64,000 nt of DNA from Oreohelix idahoensis. Its lineage: Eukaryota > Mollusca > Gastropoda > Stylommatophora > Oreohelicidae. The DNA lies in assembly GCA_024509875.1 (NCBI GenBank), contig JAMPIV010019845.1, positions 248,001-312,000 on the forward strand, given 5' to 3'. The notes under the pieces are model-generated. The model saw nothing but the letters and a program-made list of their open reading frames with translations. It was not told the origin of the DNA and did not search any database. Below are positions 34,331-47,201 of this stretch, piece after piece; within the stretch, counting starts at the first letter, position 1, and every line of letters begins with the position of its first letter. The position numbers and the translations under genes are program-made.

Positions 34331-34832
34331 GATGTATCAGATGATACCAGGATAGTGCCAGATAAGAGACTGGTCTTACAAGAAATACCCCCTTCTCTGA
34401 AAAGAGCAAGGGTGTATCGACAATCAAAGGTAGGATCAAGCTGTATAAACCTTCAGGTATGATGATAGTTTTTGTTCCTGAATGTCTATGGGCTACCTCT
34501 CCAGATCCTCCCTTGAATAATGGTTATTGTATTTGTATTGACTCTGCTAGGGGATTAATTAATTAATTAAATATGTAACTATATATCAACCAGAACTTTA
34601 ACTCAATTTAAATAATTAAGCAAGACTGATTGTACATATTTACAATTTATTGATCCTATACTGTTTATCTTTTCGGTTAGGTAACTTATAAAGAATTCAA
34701 ATGTTTTTACAAAATAAAATAAATAAACATGGAATGTCAATTTCCAAAATAGTTCAATATGATAAATTTATCTTTCAAATATCAATTATATATTTCACAT
34801 ATGTTTATCACTTTCTCTGGACTGTGGAGTTA
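34331..34832. other. Gene-free stretch between hAT remnant and LINE
   Basis: AT-rich with a TTAA run at 34555-34570. Nothing recognised. Confidence 0.5.
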
Positions 34833-35965
34833 GTACTTACTTACTTACTTAGTCGTTTCCCTTCTACCGTGAGGTGTAGAGGTGTTGTAAGAGAGAGCGC
34901 CAGACTAGTCTATCGGCTGTCTTCCTCCCGGCCTGGTTCCATTCTAGTCCTCGGTCCTTCAAAGATTGTCTAATGTTGTCCTCCCAGCGGACTCTGGGTC
35001 GTCCTGGGGTCTGGATCCCTGGCTCTTTGTTTCCCATGCTTGTCGTGGTAGCCGATCTTCTCCCATTCTGCAGACATGGCCAAACCATCTTAGTTGGGAC
35101 TGTTCTACTTGGGTCTGCAGGGGGGTGGGATTTTAGGCCTTGGCGTATCGTCTGGTTGCGGACCATGTCTCTTCTTGTTACTTCAACCACCTTCCTCAGA
35201 TACCTCATTTCTGAGGTTTGGATCTGGCTTTTATGGGCTGTAGGCATTGCCCATGACTCGAATCCATATGTCAAGACTGGGACATAGGTGGAGCGGTATA
35301 CAGCCATCTTCGTTTTCTTACCAACATCTCTCTTGCTGAGGAATCCTCGATTTATGGCCTGAAAAAGTCTCCCAGCTGCTGCTTTTCGAGTGGCCAACTC
35401 TTCGTTGATGCCTCCCTTTCGGTCTATAATAGCTCCGAGATATTTAAAGTGGTCGACCTGCTCCAGGACCTGTTCTCCCAGCTTAATCTCATGTCTTCTT
35501 TCTTCTCGTGATATCACCATGGATTTTGTTTTAGAGCTGCTTATGACCATCCCTCTCTTCTCCAGCTCTTCCTTCCAGACTTGCAGGTTGGATTGGAGAT
35601 GTGCCTCTGATTTAGCAATCAGGGCAACATCATCAGCAAATACCAGCTCTGAAATACATACCTGTCTCATCTTCCAGTACCCCACTGAATACTTTCTTGT
35701 TCTCTCCTTACATGACTTGATAACATCGTCCATGAGAAGTATGAAAAGATAAGGTGACAGGATATAACCTTGTCTTACACCAGTGGTGGTCCTGAACTCT
35801 TCTGACTTATAGTTTGCTGTCCTCACATAATTTCTGCAAGACTTGTAGAAGCTCTGTTTAGCATGAATCAGAGGTGCTGGAATGTTCTTCCTTGCCAAAC
35901 AGTCCCAAAGTTTGCTCCAGGGGACCCTGTCAAACGCCTTTTCCAGATCTACGAAACAAAGATGG
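34833..35965 (-). mobile_element. Non-LTR retrotransposon (LINE), 3' part
   Basis: This is the 3' end of a LINE on the minus strand. It has the C-terminal half of a reverse transcriptase frame and a short 3' end finishing in AAGT repeats (plus strand ACTTACTTACTTACTT, 34835-34850), a microsatellite tail typical of several LINE clades. The upstream part is cut at 35965 by LTR element D. The remaining 5' part would lie beyond D, outside the window. Confidence 0.85.
34864..35965 (-). pseudogene. LINE reverse transcriptase, C-terminal part
   Basis: Minus frame, open from the D junction to a stop at 34864. It shows RT motif CFVDLEKAFDRVPW (first catalytic Asp), GVRQGYILSPYLF (usually QGC), LVFADDVALIAKS (FADD box) and DHFKYLGAIID. 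These are followed by the ALLYGSE-like segment (LTYGFESWAM) and the C-terminal RWEDNIRQSLKDRGLEW. The frame shows no stop over about 367 codons, so the LINE was fairly young when interrupted. The clade (RTE-like or other) cannot be fixed from this part. Confidence 0.85.
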
Positions 35966-37173
<1,208 letters not shown>

Positions 37174-37838
37174 GATTACCGCACCCCCCGGGAAAAAATG
37201 AAACATTTTTTTTTAAAATCCTAGAGCCAGAAAAAACAGGCTCCTAACGCACGTATGATGCGCGGATATAATGCCTAATATGAGGCTAGCTCGACGCATG
37301 GAGCGAAACTGAGATTATATCTCAGATTCTTAGAGAAAAAATTTCCCTAAGTGTACACGTATATTCCAGGGAGGTGCCACCAACATACGCCACATGATGG
37401 CAACATCATAATGTAAGCACAATTATACTCACATAAATACAAATATGTTATCATAGTATGAAGTGTAATAAACTACACATTTGAAACAAAAAATACATTA
37501 TACAATCATACAATGTATTACTAATCAATACTAATAAATCAGATGTTCCTCTTAGACATGGATATAATCGTTCCACAGCAGGTAAGAACTTGACATACTT
37601 CATGGTTGACATAATGTCCATACTCTCGCAGACGTCAATGATGTGCTGCGAAAATATCAATAACACAAATCTTTATGGTATATGCTAAATTTCTTAATAC
37701 AGTACTCAAAATACAATATATAAATTGTGGCCATGTGAGCTTTTGGCCCGTATATTGCTAACTAAGCCTTCTTCCGTTATACCAAAATCAGTAACAGAAC
37801 AAGGCAATTACAATGCTATAAATTCCCAAAATGAGCAC
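37174..37838 (-). other. 3' untranslated end and polypurine tract of D
   Basis: Directly inside the 3' LTR the minus strand reads TTTTTTCCCGGGGGGTGCGG, the purine-rich primer position. The remainder is non-coding and resembles the 3' untranslated part of element C (for example the GGTGGCACCTCCC region near 37370). It is interrupted at 37838 by element C. Confidence 0.7.
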
Positions 37839-38920
37839 TGTTGCGTGATAAATTCTCGCAACATCGTTTTATTTCAATATCTATTTTATAACGCAAGGGC
37901 AACAACTGCTTGAAATTTATAGTCACTTTTCTCGGTAAGCATTTGTCTTCTCGCGTTGGTATCGAATGCAGTTAAGTTTGAGCTGTGGTCATTTTGCGCT
38001 GGACTGCGCATGACTTGTCTTGCTTCTTGGTCGATCGGTTTCCGCCCACCACTAGTGGAGTGAGCGATTTGGAATGGCGAAAGAGATGCCTCGTTGAAGA
38101 GGGGATCTCCGCTATTTTTTGTTCTGTCAGGGATGTGTAGTCCTCTTATGGATATTTCGTTTATTCGGGATAATACCTCTAGTGTATTTGCACATGCCGG
38201 GAGGCGTGATATTTCTGTGTATTTCCGGAAGGCAAGGTAAATTAACATTTTCATTAACTCTATCGATTTTTGGTCGTGAACGATTTCTGGTTCATAGCCT
38301 GTCTTCGAAAGTCGTCGTCACGAGATGTTTTCCTAGCTCACATGTCGCTGTATTGTGCTGCATCGGTTGATGCAGGTTCCAAGGACCATTACTTGCTACT
38401 TTGTTAAATGAACTAGGTTTGAAAAACCTTTATTATCTAGAGGATATTTTTGAGGACATTATTTATACTTCGGCAGACGTGTCTGTCTTGCTGAAGTCAA
38501 ACTAAGGAGAGTGAACTGATCTCATACATCTGGTTATCTCCTGGCTGTTATAGAAAAGGATGGAGTTTTTTCACCTGACTACATTTACAGCACTTTGAAA
38601 TATAACATGCATCTGACTCATCATTGTAATGCTGTCTACCGTCTATTGCTGTATTGAATGTTGCTGTGATAATGACTGTTTGATGTGCCTACATATTCGC
38701 GTAACCATTTTGTCACTGTGGCGTCCACAATAAATAATGAAGAAAAACGTCAACGGCTGTTACAAGAATCATTGACTTTATACGTCGTGAGTTTACTGAC
38801 GTCCTATGTGGATTGCCCTGTTATTTTTGTATGAACATTGTTTTTTGACTGAACACATCTGCACACCACACAAAACCAGACATGCGGATACCATCCATCA
38901 TCATATGGCATCACGCATCA
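37839..38920 (+). repeat. 5' LTR of element C, 1082 bp
   Basis: Begins TGTTGCGTGATAAATTC and ends CATCACGCATCA. It carries AATAAA at 38729-38734. A 122-codon antisense frame at 37886-38254 is repeated in the other LTR only because the LTRs are identical. Confidence 0.96.
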
Positions 38921-40366
38921 TTTGGTGGCCATAAGCTGGTTTGATTCTGGTACCAGCAAACACGGGGTCCCTTACCCACTTCATTTTCAACAAGAATTCA
39001 TCAGCATCCTTCAAGAAATTAACATTCTTCAATACAGTCAACATCTTCAAAATTTTCAAAGTACTCGGCGTTGCCCGGTAAAAGTCAAAATTTCAACTTT
39101 TTGACGGAAACAAGAATTTGACAGTACCCGGCGTTGTTACATGTTGCCGGATAACTCGGACTGCTGTTATCTTTTACGCAAGTCAAGCAAGTTGCTGCTG
39201 TCAAGGTTCCAGTGCTGTCGTTTTTGTGAAGGTCAAGTGCCGGTTGAAACGGGTTGTTTTCTGAAGAAGGCCAAGTACCGATTTCCATCAACTTACTTTT
39301 GGATTAGAAGGTCAAGTGCCGAAACAACTCAACACACAGTATTTCAGAAGCTCTTGTACCATCGTGTTAGCAGTGGAAGCAGTTCAGATGTGCCATCATC
39401 GTTGGAGCTTCGCTCTTTAGGACGTTGATTGACATCCGTTTTTTCTGCTGTTCTACGATTGGAAGCCTATAAGTTAAGTGGCCTGTTTGTATGTAAACTG
39501 TGCCCTTATACTTCTGCTGAGTCTTCTGTGTATCATCTCATTCTATATGTTATATGTTTATATGTTATTCGTATATTTATATGTTTATATTTCAGCGGGT
39601 TCTCGGTTGGGTGGTGTCTCCGTTAGATTATGCCACGTCATAGAGGTCGTCTATTGTGAGCGTTTTCTGTAAGGTTTGCAAATTTCCAATACTGGAATTT
39701 GCTAAGCGACTTCTGTTGCTATTTATGTTAGCTGTGATGACATTTTTTAATATTGTTTTCGTTATTATTTCGCATTCTTTAGTTTTGTTTTGATTTGTTT
39801 GTATTTGTTAGCCTACTCTTGTCTATAATTTAGTTTCATACAACATTTTTGTTTATACACTGTGGTGTCATGTATTTTGTTTAATTCTATCGCAGATATC
39901 GTCACATTTTTTTGTGATATTTCATTAATTTCTGCTTTATTTTTAGTTGATTTCTGCGAACGTTTTTGTATTGTTGCTGATCTTTGTTATTGTTTACATT
40001 GTTATTGTTTACATTGTTTGCATTGTTTACATTTTCAATGTTTACATTCTGCATGTGTTTACATAGTCATTGTTTACAGTTATAGTAATTAGTTAATGGG
40101 CTATGCTAATGCACTGTTACTACTACACTGATGAAAAATGAATGATGAATAGTGTCGTGCACTATTGAATGAGAAGTGCACTTATGATCAAGAATTGAGT
40201 GCTGATATTTCATATACAAGTTCTTTGATTGGAGACTTGTTTCCCACAGAGACTGGGATAATATAATGTGATGTGAATATACAAGTGCTTAATTAAGACT
40301 TGTTACACTTAGGTTTGAAATAAATTAGTTAATTATTTCAGGTTTTGGACTTATATATTACTCATC
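38921..40366 (+). other. Leader of element C with primer site and repeats
   Basis: Starts TTTGGTGGCCATAAGCTGG, the presumed tRNA primer site (TGG at 38923). It contains three copies of GAAGGTCAAGTGCCG-like sequence (39228, 39266, 39307) and a TTGTTTACATTG-rich block (39975-40080). Both are shared with the leader of element D. There is no credible long frame before the Gag ATG at 40367. Confidence 0.7.
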
Positions 40367-41134
40367 ATGTCTACATTTGAGCACTTTATTGAGCAGGGTA
40401 AATTGCTTGGGAAGACTGGTGATAAGTTAGAAGAATTTGCAACTGCTCGATATGATAAAGCAATGGAAGCTGAACAAAAGAAACTGCATATGGAAGCTGA
40501 ACAAAAGAAACTGCAGATGCAGGTGGATGAGAAAAGATTCCAAATGGAAATGGAAAAACAAAAAAGGGAATCAGAAGCTGAGGAAAGAAAACTCCAGCTA
40601 CAGTTAGAAGCTGAAAGACTTGAAAAAGAGGCTGAAAATAAAAGACTTGAAAAAGAAGCTGAAAATGAAAGACTTCAAAAAGAGGCTCAGGCTGAGGAAA
40701 GAAGATTACAGAGAGAGTCTGATGAGAGGAAAGAGAAAGCAAAAATGGAACATGAAGAAAAGGTCTTAGCTTTAGAGTTGGAAAAATTGAAATTGACGAG
40801 CATGAGTAATGGTAATGATTCAAACAAGGGTTCATCTTCTGGTAAGGCTAATAATGATACTTTTAAGATTAAGTTACCAACATTTAGTCCTTCCAGTGAT
40901 GACATAATGTTCTATCTGGACAGATTTGAACAAGCATGTACAGCTCATAACATAGACAAAGCAAAATATGTTTATCAGTTATCAGGGATACTGACAGGTA
41001 AAGCTCTAAGTATATTAAATATGGTGGATGAACCTGACAAGAACAATTATGAGGTTGTCAGGGCCGCTTTGTTAAAGAAATATCAGCTTAACGAAGACGG
41101 CTATCGTCTACAATTTAAAAAACATGTTACCTGA
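40367..41134 (+). pseudogene. Gag N-terminal and capsid part (element C)
   Basis: ATG at 40367 opens a GKLLGKTGDKLEEFA segment, then a long charged coiled coil (residues about 35-145) and the start of a capsid-like region (FYLDRFEQACTAHNIDKAKY). The frame is lost at about 41115 in a run of six A, where element D has one base fewer, and a stop follows at 41134. The protein would form the particle shell of the retrotransposon. The break may be a real mutation or a sequencing error. Confidence 0.88.
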
Positions 41135-42302
41135 AAATGGAGTTGAATTCTCCGAGTTTATTGCAAGAATACGCATTACTTTCTCACGATGGGTTGAACT
41201 ATCTAAGACGGAAAAAACTTATGAAGGACTTATGGACTTAATACTTAGAGACAAAGTCATGTCGTCTGTCAATGAGTCTTTCCTTGCTTTCCTTCATGAA
41301 CGTAAACCTAAAACAATAAGGGAAATGGAAGATTTCTGTTGCCAATACGTAACTGCACACCCACACATAACCATGGGTAACTCTAAGGTGAAAGAAGGTT
41401 TACCAGTTGCTTCGGCAGCTCCGTATGGTCAAAACTTTGCTCGTAGATTCCAACAAAATTTTGATAGAAAGAGTAGCGGTAATTTCTGTCAAAATCATGG
41501 AAATCAATTTCATGGTGATTCTTCTTCGAAGAATTGGAGACAACCTGATAGTACTCGTTACTATCACCCTAATAATTATAGGCATTTCAAAAGAGGATAT
41601 GGTAATAGAGGTTATTCCTGCCGAAGACCTCAAAACCAAACAAATAGATGTTCGCATCAATGTGAACATGATAGTAATCGTGGAAACTGGAATTCGAACC
41701 AGGATAACAATTACAATAGAGACAATAATAACTGCAGAGATAATAATAACTTAGATAACTTCAGAGGTAATAATAGTCGGGGTAGATCTCAACACAAAAA
41801 AAAGAGATATCAGCAGGCTAATGCTGTACAACAGGAAACTGAGGGAGCCTGTAATCATGTTGTTGATAGTAAAAACTTTGACGCTGTCACTGGTTCTGCT
41901 TTTGACTTTGAGAGAGCAAACAAATGCCCCCAATGCAGTACTTTATTCGAACCGGGTACCATAACTACTTTGAGTTGTGGTCACCCACTTCCCGCTCTTC
42001 CTGCTGCTGTTGCGCATGACGGGAGGGGTTCTTTAATCCTACATAAGGGTCTTGTTAATGATACTCCGGTCTCACTACTTTTCGATTCCGCATGCACCAC
42101 TATTGGTGTTAGACAATCGCTTGTAGATCCATCTTGTGCTACAGGAAGGGTTATTAAATGTGTCACATTTGGCGGCACTCTAGAAAAATATCCTACTGCT
42201 GTAATTCGCATTGCCACTCCTTTCTTTACTGGAGATGTGCATGCTTGTCTCTTACCTAATCCTATTGCGGACCTTATTATTGGTCGTATTCACGGAGTTT
42301 AG
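41124..42302 (+). pseudogene. Gag C-terminal part and protease (element C)
   Basis: Continues capsid homology (residues 1-80: FSRWVELSKTEKTYEGLMDL, LAFLHERKP), then an Asn/Arg-rich nucleic-acid-binding stretch (about 110-230). A cysteine motif follows, with C268, C271, C285, H287 (CPQCSTLF...CGHPLP), and then a retropepsin-like domain. The protease active-site triplet reads DSA at 321-323 instead of DTG/DSG, so activity is doubtful. The frame ends at 42302 in a run of T (GGAGTTTAGG) and homology continues one base over. There is no CCHC knuckle. Confidence 0.88.
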
Positions 42303-43299
42303 GGAGTGTACCCCACAGCAGATTGCTGCTTGGGAAGATAATAACATGCAAGCTACAAATGCAGTAGTTACAAGAGCACAAGCTCTACAAACACCCGAAA
42401 CTTCACTGAATAGTGATAATGAAGTTGATAGCCAAGATAGTCACTTAGTAATCACTCGTGACTCTTTCATAAAATTGCAAGAAGAAGATCCTTCTTTAAA
42501 AAAATTCTTCGTTCTTGCGAAGAAAGGTGATCCGAATCAGGATACAAATAGAAAATCTTGGATTGCAATGAGAAACGGCGTACTTGTACGTATGGTACAA
42601 GATTCGACTACGTCGGCACATTCGCAAATTCTTGTCCCCAGGAGCATGAGAGTCCAAATATTACAACATGCTCATGACTCGCAATGTGCTGGACATATGG
42701 GTTTTGCCCGTACGAAGTCGAGAGTCCTTGCGGCTTTCTTTTGGCCTTTTGTCAATAAGGACATTCGTATTTACTGCCGATCATGCAAGGTATGTCAGGA
42801 GGTCAAATCTAGAGGACCACGACATGCTGCGCCTATCCAGGCTGCTGACATTCCTATTCGGCGTTTTTCAGAAAATGGCCATAGATATTATTGCCCTTTT
42901 AAGGTCAAGTCGGCCAGAGGACATCAGTTTATCCTTACATGTGTCGATATGTGCACACGTTGGCCAGAGGCTATTCCTCTTAAGAGCATATCTACTACAG
43001 ATATCGCAGATGCTCTTTGGTTGATATTTTCTCGCTTGGGGTTCCCCAGAGAAATATTGTCAGACCATGGCACTCAACTCATATCTGACACTATGTCACA
43101 GGTAATGTCTGCCTTACATATTGAACGATCTCTCAGTAGTATCTACCATCCTATGTCTAATGGGTTAGTTGAGCGTCTGAATAGAACGCTCAAGACTTTG
43201 CTTGGTAAGATAACTGAAGATCATCCTCAAGATTGGGACAGGGTTTTTTACCCGCGGCTCTCTTTGCCTATAGAGAAGTCCCTAATGAACACACATTGA
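42303..43299 (+). pseudogene. Integrase, zinc finger and catalytic core (element C)
   Basis: After a linker (ECTPQQIAAWED onward), the H2C2 zinc finger appears as HAHDSQCAGHMG with CRSCKVCQ. The core has DMCTRWPEAIPLK, SDHGTQLISD (second Asp) and YHPMSNGLVERLNRTLK (Glu). The region of the first catalytic Asp (about 42867-42897) is read out of frame because an inserted T and a lost G compensate each other. The frame breaks again near 43247 in a T run. Integrase lies upstream of reverse transcriptase, the Gmr1-like order. Confidence 0.9.
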
Positions 43300-44307
43300 T
43301 TTTCTCCCTTCGAACTTGTCTTTGGCGCGCGTCCACGCGGCCCTATGTCTTTATTACACGATCTCATCACTGCCGATGATATTAGCGATGAAACTCAATC
43401 CTCATATGAGTATGTCATTGCTCTTAGACAAAAGATCATTGAGGCATGTAAGCTAGCAACTGCTTCATCAGAAATTGCTAAAGAGAAGGCAAGGCAGTTT
43501 GCTAACAAGAATAGATGTCTACGACAACTTTGTCCAGGTGACAAAGCATTCGTCCTACTCCCCAGTAGGGAAAATAGACTTCTTATTGCATGGAAAGGTC
43601 CGTATGCAATAGTCTCTCGGATTTCCGATGTTGACTATGTGGTCGATATTGATGGAAAGCATAAAACTTTCCACATAAACATGCTTTCGGAATTTCACGA
43701 ACGTCCGGACTATTTGCTGCCTATTTTCCAGGCAACGGATGATGCTCCTGCACCTCACGGTCATTATTCATCCCTGTCTGTCATTCAGGATGAGGAAGCT
43801 ACCTTCTCTGATGTCAACCTTCCCCTTCCAGTGGTTCCATTACATTCCACGGAATCTTGGAAAAACGTTTCTGTTTCTCCTAATCTTTCTGGTGACGAAC
43901 ATCGACAAGTCTCGTCGATGTTACAAACATTTCAGGATGTTCTCACTGACATTCCTGGACACACAGATGTCATAGAGCATGACATAATTCTTACCGACAA
44001 TAATCCAATTAGGGTTAGGCCGTATCCTATTCCTATACACTTTCAGTCGCAAGTGGAAAAGGAATTGGATGAAATGATTCAATTAAATATAATTGAACCA
44101 TCGACTTCACCATATGCTTCTTCCATGGTTATTGTCCGGAAGAAGGATAAGAACATACGAATTTGCGTTGATTATCGCAAATTGAATCAGGTCACAAAGT
44201 TCGACGCTGAACCGATGCCTTTGTTAGAAGATCTACTGATTAGACTTTCTAATTCTAATTCTTCACTAAACTTGACTTGTCTAAAGGTTATTGGCAAGTG
44301 CCTTTAG
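43300..44307 (+). pseudogene. Integrase C-terminus, GPY/F and RT start (element C)
   Basis: The sequence gives FELVFGARPRGPMSLLHDL, a GPY/F module (LLIAWKGPYAIVSRISDVDY, HINMLSEF), and a linker (SFQDVL-type DVIEHDIILTD). The first RT blocks follow (VRPYPIPIHFQSQVEKELDE, SSMVIVRKKDKNIRICVDYR). The frame is lost near 44260, just before the RT motif LDLSKGYWQ. The linker between integrase and RT suggests the two are cut apart by the protease. Confidence 0.9.
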
Positions 44308-45265
44308 CAGAGCATGCCAAACCTCTTACTGCTTTTTCTACACCTAGGGGTCTATTTCAATGGAATGTTATGCCTTTTGGTCTCATGAACGCCCCTGCCA
44401 CTTTTCGTTCGCATGATGCGTCGAATTCTGTCACATCGTTCGGATGTCATCGCATACTTAGATGACATCTGTCTCTTCAGTGATACCTGGGAAGATCACT
44501 ATTTAGGGTTATATGACTTACTGTCCACTCTACGTGAGAATAATTTGACAGCAAAACCTTCTAAAGCTTTTGTTGGTTTTGGTGAAATCTCTTTCCTGGG
44601 TCATCGTGTTGGTCATGGTCTCTTGAAGACAGAAGACCACAATACTTCCAAAATACTGAACATCTCTGTTCCTAAAACGAAGAAACAAGTTAGGAGTCTC
44701 TTAGGTTTAATTCAATTTTATGGGAGATTTATTCCAAATTTATCTTCGATCATGGCACCTCTATCAACATTGTTGAAGAAAGGTTCGCCTAATCTGGTCC
44801 GTTGGTCTGAAGAATGCCAATCTTCACTAGACCAAATCAAGAATATATTTTCTTCTCCTCCCATCTTAAGATTACCTACTCTTGATAGGACTTTTGTTCT
44901 TCGGAGTGATGCTTCATCCACTGGGATTGGAGCAGCACTGATGCAAGAATATGCAAATACTCTGCATCCTGTTATGTACATTTCTAGAAAACTAAATGCG
45001 GCAGAGAGGAACTACTCGGTTTTTAGACCGTGAGTTGTTAGCGATGGTTTGGTCAATTCTAAAGCTACAAAGATTCCTCCTGGGCGCACATTTCATTCTA
45101 GAGACTGATCAGAAAGCTCTTACAGCTATTCAGACTAAGAATTTGAAAGAGTTCGAGATCCACTCGATATGCTATAGCTCTTCAACCTTTTCACTTCACG
45201 GTACGAGCTATCCGTGGTGCGGATAATGTGATGGCTGACATTTTGTCTAGATGCCCACATGACTC
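44277..45265 (+). pseudogene. Reverse transcriptase palm and RNase H (element C)
   Basis: Successive frames carry [28 protein letters not shown], the catalytic YLDD box (AYLDDICLF), SFLGHRVG, QFYGRFIPNLSSIM, and the RNase H blocks VLRSDASSTGIGAALMQE, MYISRKLNAAERNYSV, ELLAMVW and ETDQKALTAI. Frame changes occur near 44405, 45020 and 45150, each at a homopolymer. The region ends with DNVMADILSRCPHDS, the usual end of RNase H in these elements. No integrase follows. Confidence 0.9.
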
Positions 45266-46039
45266 CAACTAATACTTCTGTCCTATATTTCCATATATTA
45301 CAGAGTCATAACACACCTATATTTCTACAATAGATTAGCACATCTGTACTTACTTTATATGTACACACTATCGTGCTTTGTAGTCATCTTCTTCTGTTCG
45401 TTTTTTAAGATGATAGAGGAGGACTGAGTAGTTAATATAAGGGCCGTTAGTTTACTAAACAGCCACAATTATTAATAATGTATTGTACCTTATAAAGCAT
45501 ATTAGTTATTAATTAGCATTATATTGCTTGTACTTTCTCAGAATGTCATTGTTGAGCTGAGGACTTACCTTACTAGTATCAAGCATGACGAGTTCTAGAT
45601 TGTGTACTTACCCTCGGAATACCAGAGCATATGTCCTGGATCGTCATGTAGTTTAACTTTACTATGTACTTATGTCATTACATGTCAAAGAATGTACTAT
45701 TTAAATTTTCCTATCAGATTTGAACATCCATTTTTAAAGACAATATTAGAGTATGCTGTTTAATGATGATTATAGTAACTTGCATACGTATATTGTGTTT
45801 ACATGCTAACGTGATGTGTGTTGGTGACACCTCCCCGATGTGAATATTTTTTGAGACATATTTATTTTTCTGTTGAGGTATATCCTCACCAGACACTCTA
45901 TAATTAGCCTATTGTTTGGCAATTTAGTTAATTATCAGCGCATAATTCGTGCGTTTTGAGCCGCTTATCGCATGCTCTTTGATATTGAAAAAAAAAATAT
46001 GTTCCACATTTTTTTTTTTATCGGGAGGAGGTGGTGATA
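45266..46039 (+). other. 3' untranslated end of element C
   Basis: Non-coding. It ends in a T-run and the purine tract CGGGAGGAGGTGGTGATA directly before the 3' LTR, and shares patches with the corresponding part of element D. Confidence 0.75.
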
Positions 46040-47118
46040 TGTTGCGTGATAAATTCTCGCAACATCGTTTTATTTCAATATCTATTTTATAACGCAAGGG
46101 CAACAACTGCTTGAAATTTATAGTCACTTTTCTCGGTAAGCATTTGTCTTCTCGCGTTGGTATCGAATGCAGTTAAGTTTGAGCTGTGGTCATTTTGCAC
46201 TGGACTGCGCATGACTTGTCTTGCTTCTTGGTCGATCGGTTTCCGCCCACCACTAGTGGAGTGAGCGATTTGGAATGGCGAAAGAGATGCCTCGTTGAAG
46301 AGGGGATCTCCGCTATTTTTTGTTCTGTCAGGGATGTGTAGTCCTCTTATGGATATTTCGTTTATTCGGGATAATACCTCTAGTGTATTTGCACATGCCG
46401 GGAGGCGTGATATTTCTGTGTATTTCCGGAAGGCAAGGTAAATTAACATTTTCATTAACTCTATCGATTTTTGGTCGTGAACGATTTCTGGTTCATAGCC
46501 TGTCTTCGAAAGTCGTCGTCACGAGATGTTTTCCTAGCTCACATGTCGCTGTATTGTGCTGCATCGGTTGATGCAGGTTCCAAGGATCATTACTTGCTAC
46601 TTTGTTAAATGAACTAGGTTTGAAAAACCTTTATTATCTAGAGGATATTTTTGAGGACATTATTTATACTTCGGCAGACGTGTCTGTCTTGCTGAAGTCA
46701 AACTAAGGAGAGTGAACTGATCTCATACATCTGGTTATCTCCTGGCTGTTATAGAAAAGGATGGAGTTTTTCACCTGACTACATTTACAGCACTTTGAAA
46801 TATAACATGCATCTGACTCATCATTGTAATGCTGTCTACCGTCTATTGCTGTATTGAATGTTGCTGTGATAATGACTGTTTGATGTGCCTACATATTCGC
46901 GTAACCATTTTGTCACTGTGGCGTCCACAATAAATAATGAAGAAAAACGTCAACGGCTGTTACAAGAATCATTGACTTTATACGTCGTGAGTTTACTGAC
47001 GTCCTATGTGGATTGCCCTGTTATTTTTGTATGAACATTGTTTTGACTGAACACATCTGCACACCACACAAAACCAGACATGCGGATACCATCCATCATC
47101 ATATGGCATCACGCATCA
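46040..47118 (+). repeat. 3' LTR of element C, 1079 bp
   Basis: Direct repeat of 37839-38920. Differences seen are G/A near 46199, C/T near 46587, and T-run lengths near 46767 and 47043. A likely polyadenylation signal AATAAA is at 46929-46934. Confidence 0.96.
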
Positions 47119-47201
47119 AGCACCCATGTGCTAATATATCCTTATAGTAGAGAACTGTTATAGATCTCGACGTTTAACAGGGAATATATATGACAGAAGA
47201 A

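Larger units (their letters stand above)
37839..47118 (+). mobile_element. LTR retrotransposon C (Gmr1-like), complete
   Basis: A full-length element: LTRs 37839-38920 and 46040-47118, perfect 5-bp target duplication AGCAC (37834-37838 and 47119-47123), a TGGTGGCC primer site, and a purine tract before the 3' LTR. Order is Gag, protease, integrase, GPY/F, reverse transcriptase, RNase H. The LTRs differ by about two substitutions and two homopolymer indels, so insertion is recent. Even so, the coding region has about eight single-base frameshifts, nearly all in homopolymers. It is inserted in the 3' untranslated part of element D, in opposite orientation. Confidence 0.96.

Noticed and set aside
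37886..38254. 122-codon antisense frame present twice (also 46087-46455)
   Set aside because: It is conserved only because both copies are LTRs of one young element. I see no promoter or family match, though an antisense LTR gene is not excluded.
40367..45265. Copia-type element, because integrase precedes RT
   Set aside because: RT, RNase H, GPY/F module and integrase sequences are Ty3/gypsy-like. The order matches the Gmr1-like branch instead.
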